A stretch of DNA of 64,000 bases from Fen-1254 sp963778945 (GTDB taxonomy: Bacteria > Bacteroidota > Ignavibacteria > UBA10030): positions 1 through 64,000 of the forward strand of contig CAVZWL010000006.1 in NCBI GenBank assembly GCA_963778945.1, given 5' to 3'. Of this stretch, positions 54,738 through 62,341 are shown piece by piece. Under the pieces are notes generated by a model. That model made no database searches, was not told the DNA's origin, and saw nothing but the letters and a program-made list of their open reading frames with translations. The translations under genes and the position numbers were made by a program. Positions within the stretch are counted from its first letter, which is position 1. The number at the start of each line of letters is the position of its first letter.

Positions 54738-56618
54738 ATGCGATACATTTTTTATGCTATGGTGAGTTTGCGCTATAAAATCGGAACAGGATATTTTATT
54801 TTGGTGATTATTGGGCTGGCGACCAGCGGCTTTGCTATTTTCAATCTCGCACATTTGAGGGAGAACGTCGCGCCGATTATTCGCCAGACATACAGAGGAG
54901 TGCTGGCGGCCGAGAATCTTTTAAAATCGCTGGATGATCAGCAGCAGGCGCAGCTTTCCGCCGTTATAGCTGACAAAAAATTGAGAGGATTGTACCAGTC
55001 GTATTTTAACAACGGCCGCGACGATTTTCTGGACTGGATGCAGCGTATCAAAGATTCGACATCGACATATTCCCAGAATGCCGTCATCGACAGCATGCTT
55101 GCAGCCGACAGCCTGTATCTAACGGCATCGGATTCTCTGTTTGCTTTACTCATCGAACACGATCAAGTCAAAATCGGGGCGAGGTATCAGAACTATGTCG
55201 TGCAGCCGATCGCAGATAAACTCCGGAATCATTGTTCCCGTTTTCTCGAAGCTAATCAAAATGCCATGGTCAAAGCGGAGCAGACCATACGCGAGACAAC
55301 GCTCAACTCTATCGTTTCGATGATTCTTGCTGCTGCTGCATCGATCCTCATCAGCATTCTTATCAGCGTCCGGTTTACGAAGAACATCATACAGCCGGCC
55401 GAACGATTGACGCAGATGGTCAGGAAAATCAATCAGGGGCAATTGAACCAGAAGATCGATATTTCTACCGATGATGAAATCGGCGAGTTGAGCCGCGAAT
55501 TCAACAAGATGACCGAACGGCTGCGGACCTATGAAGAATTGAATATCCATCAGCTCATCGCCGAAAAGCGCAAATCGGAAACGATTGTCGCGAATATTGC
55601 CGAGCCCGTGATTGTGACCGATAACGCCAGCCATATCGTTCTCATGAATCAAACCGCAGCCGCGGTGTTCGAAGTCGCAGGAATGGATTGGCAGGGAAAG
55701 CCGCTCCGCGAGATCATCGGTAATAATGAGCTTGAAAAAATTCTTGAAAACGGAAATGCATTGACTTCCGAACAGGAGCACCGGGATATTCTTTTCACTT
55801 TTCAGCGCAATAATACGACGACCTATTACCGTCCGCGCCAGACATACATTCTGGACGAAGAAGGTTCGATTCAATTTATCGTAACATTACTGTACGATGT
55901 GACGCGTTTTAAGATGCTGGAAACGATGAAGTCCGAATTCATCGCGACAGTCTCACATGAGCTCCGAACACCGATTACTTCACTCGGAATGGAAGTGGAT
56001 ATCCTACACAAGGAAGTGCTCGGCAGCGTCAATGAAGCGCAGAAAAAGGTGCTCATATCGGCAAAAGATGATGTTGAACGCCTGCGGAAATTGGTGAAGG
56101 ATCTGCTCGATCTCTCGCGTCTGGAATCCGGAAGATATACGTTAAAGAAGGAATGGGTTCAGATCGAGCGGCTCGTCGGCGAATCCGTTCGCTCGATGCA
56201 ATTGCAATTCAACGAAAAAAACATCGCCATCGATGTCAAGATTCCGCCGGCATTACCGGCCGTTATGGTCGATCCGCATCAGTATACGTGGGTTATAACG
56301 AATCTGCTGAGCAATGCGCTGCGCCACACCACGCCGGGAGGAAGCGTCGTTTTTACAGCCAAGCGCGGAGAGTCTGAATTACTCATCAGTATTGCTGACA
56401 CCGGAGAAGGAATTCCCAGGGAATACCAGGATACGATTTTTGAAAAATTCGTTCAGGTCAAGGGCGTATCGCAAACAACACCGGGAAGCGTCGGGCTGGG
56501 ATTGGCGATTGCACGGGAAGTCGTAGAGGAACACGGCGGAAAAATCTGGGTGCAAAGCACGGTCGGCGTCGGCAGCACGTTTTCTTTTACCATTCCCCTG
56601 AACATTGAAAGAACCTGA
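54738..56618 (+). CDS. Sensor histidine kinase (HAMP-PAS-HisKA-HATPase)
   Basis: About 626 residues (start at 54738 or 54759; the frame is open further upstream). TM1 at YFILVIIGLATSGFAIF, a ~200-residue helical periplasmic sensor, TM2 at MILAAAASILISILISVRF, a HAMP linker, a PAS domain (VANIAEPVIVTDNASHIVLM), HisKA with the phosphorylated His in FIATVSHELRTPITSLGMEV, and HATPase (VITNLLSNALRHT; ADTGEGIPREYQDTIF; GLGLAIAREVVEEHGGKIWV). The stop overlaps the regulator start by 1 bp, so it forms a pair with the NtrC-type protein. Confidence 0.93.
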   Translation: MRYIFYAMVSLRYKIGTGYFILVIIGLATSGFAIFNLAHLRENVAPIIRQTYRGVLAAENLLKSLDDQQQAQLSAVIADKKLRGLYQSYFNNGRDDFLDWMQRIKDSTSTYSQNAVIDSMLAADSLYLTASDSLFALLIEHDQVKIGARYQNYVVQPIADKLRNHCSRFLEANQNAMVKAEQTIRETTLNSIVSMILAAAASILISILISVRFTKNIIQPAERLTQMVRKINQGQLNQKIDISTDDEIGELSREFNKMTERLRTYEELNIHQLIAEKRKSETIVANIAEPVIVTDNASHIVLMNQTAAAVFEVAGMDWQGKPLREIIGNNELEKILENGNALTSEQEHRDILFTFQRNNTTTYYRPRQTYILDEEGSIQFIVTLLYDVTRFKMLETMKSEFIATVSHELRTPITSLGMEVDILHKEVLGSVNEAQKKVLISAKDDVERLRKLVKDLLDLSRLESGRYTLKKEWVQIERLVGESVRSMQLQFNEKNIAIDVKIPPALPAVMVDPHQYTWVITNLLSNALRHTTPGGSVVFTAKRGESELLISIADTGEGIPREYQDTIFEKFVQVKGVSQTTPGSVGLGLAIAREVVEEHGGKIWVQSTVGVGSTFSFTIPLNIERT

Positions 56619-57947
56619 TGACACAGCGCAGCGCACATATCCTTGTTGTCGATGACGAAAAGAATATTCTCAACACGATTGGTATTTGCCTGCAGACGAT
56701 CGGTGCGGAAGTGACCTTATGCTTCAAGCCGCAGGATGTCATTCATCTTTTGCAGAAAACTGCGTTTGATGTCGCCTTTGTCGATTTAAAAATGACGCCG
56801 ATGGACGGTTTTGAAGTTCTTAAAGAAATCAAGCAGTACCTCTCCGGCGACAACAGTTGTCATCATGACGGCACATGGATCGATAGATTCCGCTGTCCTG
56901 GCGCTCAAGGACGGGGCATACGATTATCTTCAAAAGCCTTTCGATTTTGAAGAACTCAAACTGTTCACACAAAAAGTTCTGGAGCATCATTGGCTGGCTC
57001 AGGAAGTAATGGAGCTGCGCGGACAGGTAGCATCTTCTCAGCAGAGGGGAGAAATTATTACGCGGAACCGGATGATGCTGGAACAGCTCGATCTTGCCGC
57101 ACGCGTTGCGGACAGCACCATTGCGGTGCTCATTGAAGGCGAGAGCGGAACAGGGAAAGAACTTTTGGCTCATGTCCTTCATCAAAAAAGCGGTCGTGTA
57201 GATAAACCGTTTGTCAAGGTCAATTGCGCGGCAATACCGGAACAATTATTGGAGAGTGAATTATTCGGGCATGTGCGGGGGTCGTTTACAGGCGCACTGA
57301 AGGACAGGGAAGGCCGATTCGAGATGGCCAACGGGGGGACGATTTTTCTGGATGAAATCGGAGAACTTTCGCCGTCCATTCAATCCAAACTGCTGCGCGT
57401 CCTGCAAAGTAAGGATTTCGAGCGGATCGGCGAGAATATAACACGGAAAGTCGATGTTCGCGTAATTTCAGCGACGAATCGTAATCTGGACGAAGCGATC
57501 AAAGAAAATATATTTCGCGAGGACTTATTCTTTCGTTTGAACGCTATCCGATTAAAATTGCCTCCCCTGCGCGAACGCCCGGACGACGTATCGCTTCTCC
57601 TGCAGCATTTTTTACAGAAATTTTCTCCCTCTCAAGGGAAAAATACGGAATTAAGCGTGGAAGCGGACAGGGCATTGCGAATGTACCGCTGGCCGGGAAA
57701 TGTCCGGGAATTGGAAAATGTCGTCGAACGGGCAGTGCTTCTGGCGGGAAATAATCCAATCGGGATACAGCATCTTCCGGAAGAAATTCGGAGTGCCCAG
57801 GAATCGCAAGTCCTTTCTCTTGAAGAAGTCGAACGGACGCATATTAAAAGTGTTTTGCAAATAGCACAGGATTATGATGAAGCGGCCCGCATTCTCGGGA
57901 TAGACCGTAAAACCCTTCTCAACAAACGCAAGAAGTACAATCTGTAA
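56618..57947 (+). CDS. NtrC-family sigma-54 response regulator, one frameshift
   Basis: About 443 residues after removing one C near 56840. Receiver domain: ILVVDDEKNILNTIG, phospho-Asp in VAFVDLKMTPMDGFEVL, and DYLQKPFDFEEL. AAA+ domain: IEGESGTGKELLAHVLHQKS, ESELFGHVRGSFTGALKDRE (GSFTGA instead of the usual GAFTGA loop that contacts sigma-54), GTIFLDEIGELSPSIQSKLL, then RWPGNVRELENVVERAVLL. C-terminal Fis-type HTH AARILGIDRKTLLNKRKKY. Activates sigma-54 promoters when phosphorylated by the kinase upstream. Confidence 0.92.
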
Positions 57948-58164
57948 TTCATTTTTCCTGCCCCGAACCCGCGCTTCCTCAGGCTGCGGATGTGATTTTT
58001 ATGGGGAATTATTCCCCATCCGATAATTCCTTATAGGTCAATTTGTTGTGCGATTTCCGGCAGATAAACTTCAGGATGCGGGACTTTCTTCCTCGTATAA
58101 GGTTTTTTTTACGCGAACTCTTGTCTATTCTGAACAAAAATCTGCACATTGCCGTCCCATTTTT

Positions 58165-58180
58165 TGGCACCAAAATTGAG
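58165..58180 (+). promoter_or_regulatory. Weak sigma-54-like promoter candidate
   Basis: TGGCACCAAAATTGAG: the -24 half (TGGCAC) is perfect and correctly spaced, but -12 is TTGAG instead of TTGCA. About 75 bp before the STAS gene start, next to a sigma-54 regulator gene. Confidence 0.25.
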
Positions 58181-58254
58181 TGATCAGAGGCAAAATATAT
58201 CCGGCAGGCGCTGGAGAAAACTTTCAACATACACATGCAATTGAAGGAAGTGCG

Positions 58255-58608
58255 ATGGCCACAAAATTGACGACTTTAGACAATCTTGAGATTGCTATTA
58301 TGGAACCTCGCGGTTCACTCATCGGCGGAGATGAAACCGATGATATAAAGACGAAAGCGCACGATCTTATCGAACAGGGCAACCGAAAGCTTGTATTGGA
58401 TCTCGGAGGTGTTTCCTATATCAACAGCACAGGCATCGGAGCTCTTGTTGCGATTCACTCGATGTATGAGAAGGCCCAGGGCACGGTGAAGCTGTGCAAT
58501 ATGGCTAAGAGCGTGCAGAATGTTTTTGTCATCACCAAACTGACCGGTGTATTTGATGTAGAAGAAAACCGAGAACAGGCAGTCAAAAATTTTAAATCTA
58601 TTAAATGA
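58255..58608 (+). CDS. STAS-domain anti-sigma factor antagonist
   Basis: 117 residues from MATKLTTLDN. STAS fold with the phosphorylatable Ser58 in GVSYINSTGIGALVAIHSMY, NRKLVLDLGG before it, and VFVITKLTGVFDVEENREQA after it. Such proteins bind anti-sigma kinases or act in partner-switching control. GAAGGAAG precedes the ATG (an upstream in-frame start at 58180 is less likely). First gene before the Ton-motor operon. Confidence 0.88.
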   Translation: MATKLTTLDNLEIAIMEPRGSLIGGDETDDIKTKAHDLIEQGNRKLVLDLGGVSYINSTGIGALVAIHSMYEKAQGTVKLCNMAKSVQNVFVITKLTGVFDVEENREQAVKNFKSIK

Positions 58609-58653
58609 CATCATTATCTTAATTCACATTCATCATCATTAGGAGTACTTCTT

Positions 58654-59385
58654 ATGAAGACCTCTGTTTTTAATACTATAGTTCTTATCGTATCCTTTAT
58701 TCTCGGTTACGTCATATTCGAGTATATGCTGCCGAAGTTTATTCAAGACGGCGGTCCTCTCGTTATTCTTCTTGTTGCTATTGTCATTATGCTGGTCGCT
58801 GTTATTTTCGAACGCTGGATGAGTTTAAAGAAAGCCAACGGAAAAGGTCAGCTTCCGAAGTTCTTGAAAAATGTTCAGTTGGCAGTGAACAGCGGCGATA
58901 TCGACGGCGCAATCAGCCAGTGCGATAAACAGCGCGGTTCCTGCGCAAACGTTGTGCGCACAGGTTTAGAACGTTATAAGATGATCGTCGAAGAAGGCGA
59001 TGTGAAGGGTCAAAAAGAACTCATGGAAAACATTCAGCGCTCCATCGAAGAAGCGACCATGCTCGAAGTCCCCATGCTCGAACGAAACCTTGTTATGATG
59101 TCCACGATTGCATCGATCGGAACAATGGTCGGCCTTCTGGGAACGGTTCTCGGTATGATCCGTTCGTTCCAGGCGATGGCTAAAGCCGGAGCGCCGGACG
59201 CCATAGGGCTTGCACTCGGAATTTCCGAAGCTCTGATCAACACGGCCGGCGGACTTGTTGCCGGTATCGGCGGTATCGTCGCATATAACTTTTTCGTTAC
59301 AAAAATCGACAACTTCACATATATGATCGATGAAGCGAGTTATGCCATCATTCAATCATTAGTTTCCCGTAAACCGAAAAAGTAA
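58654..59385 (+). CDS. exbB: MotA/TolQ/ExbB proton channel protein
   Basis: 243 residues with three membrane helices (VFNTIVLIVSFILGYVIFEY near the start, and two around 150-225: SIGTMVGLLGTVLGMIRSF and NTAGGLVAGIGGIVAYNFFV). The Gly/Thr-rich pair TAGG and GTVLGM are typical of ExbB/TolQ. Forms the proton-driven stator that energises TonB. Followed by two ExbD genes and TonB. Confidence 0.92.
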   Translation: MKTSVFNTIVLIVSFILGYVIFEYMLPKFIQDGGPLVILLVAIVIMLVAVIFERWMSLKKANGKGQLPKFLKNVQLAVNSGDIDGAISQCDKQRGSCANVVRTGLERYKMIVEEGDVKGQKELMENIQRSIEEATMLEVPMLERNLVMMSTIASIGTMVGLLGTVLGMIRSFQAMAKAGAPDAIGLALGISEALINTAGGLVAGIGGIVAYNFFVTKIDNFTYMIDEASYAIIQSLVSRKPKK

Positions 59386-59406
59386 GCTTAACCGAAAGGT
59401 TTTATC

Positions 59407-59874
59407 ATGCCAAAACATAAAAAAGCTCGCATCAATGTAAAGATCGATATGACGCCGATGGTCGACGTGACCATGCTGCTGCTGACGTTCTTTATGATGA
59501 CGACACAATTTAAACCGCCGGAGGACGTGACGGTGGAATTACCTGCATCGCATTCAGAGTTTAAACTTCCGGAAGCTGATGTGATGATGATATATCTGAA
59601 CAAAGAAGGCAAGATCTACCTCGGCGTCGATTCGCAGTTTTTGATGATGCGTTTATTCGGGTCTGAAAACCGTTTGAAACGCGCCGTGGAAGTCACCAAA
59701 GAACAGCTGGGCAACATACTCATTCAGGCACGTATTCAAAATCCGAGGCTTCGCACGGTCATCAAGGGAGATAAAGCTTCTCCGTACGGACCGATGGAAG
59801 ATGTGATGGATGTCTTGCAAAAAGCAAGAATTACACGGTTTAATTTAGTTACTGATCTAAACAAAGGAGTATAA
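59407..59874 (+). CDS. exbD: ExbD biopolymer transport protein
   Basis: 155 residues. The N-terminal membrane anchor carries the proton-relay Asp in IDMTPMVDVTMLLLTFFMMT (first Asp of the TPMVD motif), followed by a periplasmic domain (FKPPEDVTVELPASHSEFKL; MMIYLNKEGKIYLGVDSQFL). Works with ExbB and TonB. A second ExbD starts 2 bp after its end. Confidence 0.92.
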   Translation: MPKHKKARINVKIDMTPMVDVTMLLLTFFMMTTQFKPPEDVTVELPASHSEFKLPEADVMMIYLNKEGKIYLGVDSQFLMMRLFGSENRLKRAVEVTKEQLGNILIQARIQNPRLRTVIKGDKASPYGPMEDVMDVLQKARITRFNLVTDLNKGV

Positions 59875-59876
59875 CA

Positions 59877-60371
59877 ATGGCCGCTGTCGAAACCGGACAA
59901 CCGCGATCCCATGGAAAAGGCGGTAAGAAAAAGAAACGACGCGTGGGTGTGCATATCGATATGACACCGATGGTGGATGTCTGTATGCTGCTCCTGACAT
60001 TTTTTATGATGACGACGGTCTTCAACATGCCGCAAACGATGGAACTCAATCTTCCGCCGGAGATAAAGGAAAAATAGAAGTCGCCGAATCGGCGCTTATG
60101 ACGCTTGCGGATAAGCAGCAATTTTACGATCTATTGGAATATCGGACAAGATCCCAAATTGCAGCGTGTGGAGTTCAAAGAACTCCGGAAGTTCCTCGTA
60201 GAACGTCTTCGTTCGAACCCTAAACTTATTACACTTATCAAGATCGACCGGATGGCAACTTATAACAACATGGTCGATTTTCTTGATGAAGTGAATCTTG
60301 CCAATATCACGCGCTTTAGTCTTGCACCGATGGATGACAGCGACAAGAAGCTCATGGAAAGGGCAGGATAG
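59877..60371 (+). CDS. exbD: Second ExbD protein, frameshifted
   Basis: About 165 residues. Anchor IDMTPMVDVCMLLLTFFMMT (residues 28-47) preceded by a Lys/Arg-rich tail (GKGGKKKKRRVG). A one-base deletion near 60060 (restoring LPPGDKGKIEVAESALMTL) and another shift near 60135 (giving YWNIGQDPKLQRVEF) join the C-terminal half, which ends KLITLIKIDRMATYNNMVDF. Having two ExbDs next to one ExbB is common in Bacteroidota-like Ton systems. Confidence 0.85.
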
Positions 60372-60381
60372 GAGAAGAACT

Positions 60382-61134
60382 ATGGCAAATTTAGCAGCTT
60401 CAATAACGGCAGCAGTACCGTATAAATCGAGCGGTTACGGCGCAGCAGAACTCAAGGCCCTCTATCAAAAATATATGTCGCTCGGTCTTGTCTTCGGTGG
60501 ATTAGCGGTTTTTTCCGCTTTCGGTTCATACCATCTCGCTGTCTGGTTAAGCACGGACGATGAACCCGTGCATATGGTGAGAATTAAGAAATATTCCGAA
60601 CTCGGACCGCCGCCTTCCATCCAGAATGAGGATGTTGCTCCTTCGGTCGCTGTTGCGGGACCCGCAGTAAAACCGAGCATTGGTATTCCGGTTCCTGTCC
60701 CCGATGCAGAAGTCAATCCCGAACAGACAATTGCGACGCAGACAGAATTGAGTGCACAGTCTGCACCGTCAATTGATGTGGGCGCAGGCGCAGGCGGCGT
60801 CCAGGTGGAGCAAGACATTAAGATCGATGATGAACCGCCGCCGGATTTTGTCGCGTTTGAAAAAGAACCGATTGCGGTCAAACCTGTCATGCCGAAGTAT
60901 CCGGAAATTGCACTGCGAGCGGGCTTGGAAGGCAACGTCTATGTTAAAGCGTGGGTCGATAAAGAAGGCAAAGTCCGCAAGGTCGTTGTCTTAAAGAGCG
61001 ATGCGCAAATCTTTGAACAGGCCGCTATCGATGCGGCAAGTCAGATGGTGTTTACCCCCGCGATTATGCAGAAGAACCCGGTTTCAGTCTGGGTTTCGAT
61101 ACCGTTCCATTTCCGTCTGAAAAATGCAAAGTAA
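60382..61134 (+). CDS. tonB: TonB energy transducer
   Basis: 250 residues from the ATG at 60382 (GGAGAAG upstream). One N-terminal membrane helix (SLGLVFGGLAVFSAFGSYHL), a Pro/Ala/Val-rich periplasmic linker (residues 75-165), and the TonB C-terminal domain: PKYPEIALRAGLEGNVYVKA, KVRKVVVLKSDAQIFEQAAI and MVFTPAIMQKNPVSVWVSIP. Transfers proton-motive energy to outer-membrane receptors such as the two at 20-25 kb. A strong terminator follows. Confidence 0.9.
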   Translation: MANLAASITAAVPYKSSGYGAAELKALYQKYMSLGLVFGGLAVFSAFGSYHLAVWLSTDDEPVHMVRIKKYSELGPPPSIQNEDVAPSVAVAGPAVKPSIGIPVPVPDAEVNPEQTIATQTELSAQSAPSIDVGAGAGGVQVEQDIKIDDEPPPDFVAFEKEPIAVKPVMPKYPEIALRAGLEGNVYVKAWVDKEGKVRKVVVLKSDAQIFEQAAIDAASQMVFTPAIMQKNPVSVWVSIPFHFRLKNAK

Positions 61135-61153
61135 ATGTCACTCTTGATGGAAG

Positions 61154-61206
61154 GCTGATGTGAACCCGGCGGCTCCGGCTGCCGAAAGTTCGCATCAGCT
61201 TTTTTT
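61154..61206 (+). terminator. Rho-independent terminator after tonB
   Basis: GCTGATGTGAAC pairs with GTTCGCATCAGC, then a T-run (seven T). Ends the exb-ton transcript, although genes downstream may be read through. Confidence 0.8.
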
Positions 61207-61218
61207 AGGAACCGGCAG

Positions 61219-61437
61219 ATGAAAAAAATATCACTTTCTTTGTATTTGGGTTATGCGGTTTCCTGTGTGACGTTCATCTGCGGCGTCGTTGTCGTCGCCG
61301 GTCTCGTGCCGATGCAGCATATGCCTCCCCAGCTTCGATATATGTTCGGGATCGTCCTGATTCTTTGGGGAATTTTTAGGTTTGCAACGACACAAACCCA
61401 GCGCAGACAGCGGGAGATGGAGGATGCAGAAGAATGA
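61219..61437 (+). CDS. Small two-helix membrane protein, 72 aa
   Basis: Two predicted helices (SLYLGYAVSCVTFICGVVVV and MFGIVLILWGIFRFATT) with a charged tail (QRRQREMEDAEE). Unknown function. Its stop overlaps the start of the PstS-like lipoprotein (ATGA at 61434), so they are coupled. It may assemble near the Ton or transport machinery. Confidence 0.7.
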   Translation: MKKISLSLYLGYAVSCVTFICGVVVVAGLVPMQHMPPQLRYMFGIVLILWGIFRFATTQTQRRQREMEDAEE

Positions 61438-62337
61438 ACGCTCGAATTGCAGCAATCCTGTGCTGTGCTCTTCTGTTGTTGTCCGGCTGCAAGAAGAAAG
61501 AAAATACAGTCACATCGGGATCGAGTCTTCTGCTGGTTTGCGAGCCGTACGGCGTTTTGATGCAGAATGAGGTGCAGGAGTTTGTCAGCCAGTACCCGGA
61601 TGCTCACATCGAAGCGCGCACAACATCGACCCGCAGCGCCGTTGTTCAAATGCTGAACGACAGCGTTCATATTATTTGCATCGACCGGGAATTGAATGAC
61701 GAGGAGCGCCAGGTTGCACAGCAGGCATCCATGCATGTCGTAGAGAACCGCATTGCGGACGATGCGTTTGCCGTTATCGTCCATACGCTGAACCCGATCG
61801 AACAGGTTTCGAAAAAATCGTTGGAACGCATTGTAGAACGGAAGTGCGATAAATTGGCAGCAGATACCGGAATCGCACTGGTCGGGTTCGATTGAACTTG
61901 TTGTTGCAGATAAGAACTCGGGCAATTATGAATTGCTGCAGAGCCGGTTCCTCCGGAACAACAGAGAAATTCATGCGGCGGCGGTCGTTCAATCTCAAGA
62001 AGAAGCAGCATCGTATGTCTCGAAGCATCCTCAGTCCATCGGATTCGTCTCCTCTATGATGCAGTCAGGAATGAATGAAAAAATAAAAATTTTACGCGTT
62101 GAAGCGGATAGTGCGGCCGGGGGTGAGGCATTCATTCGTCCTACGCAGGAAAATGTGTACCTAAAGCTTTACCCGCTTCGATATTCTCTTTATCTTTATA
62201 CAACGGAACAAAAGACTGCTCTCGGAGGCGGCTTATCCGCTTTTGTATTGACTATTCCGGGACAGAAGATCATTCAGAAGGCAGGTATTGTGCCGGCGAT
62301 CGTACCGAGCCGCCCTATTCAGTTAAACGTGGAGTAA
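61434..62337 (+). CDS. PstS-like phosphate-binding lipoprotein, one frameshift
   Basis: About 300 residues. Lipoprotein signal with lipobox LLLLSGCKKK (Cys19). Substrate-binding-protein order of PstS type II: ARTTSTRSAVVQMLNDSVHI, IDRELNDEERQVAQQASMHV, ADDAFAVIVHTLNPIEQVSK, then after removing one T near 61888: SIELVVADKNSGNYELLQSR, IGFVSSMMQSGM and YPLRYSLYLYTTEQKTALGG. Ligand unproven. It follows the Ton genes, an arrangement seen in Bacteroidota-like genomes, so it may serve the Ton system rather than an ABC importer. Confidence 0.78.
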
Positions 62338-62341
62338 GATT

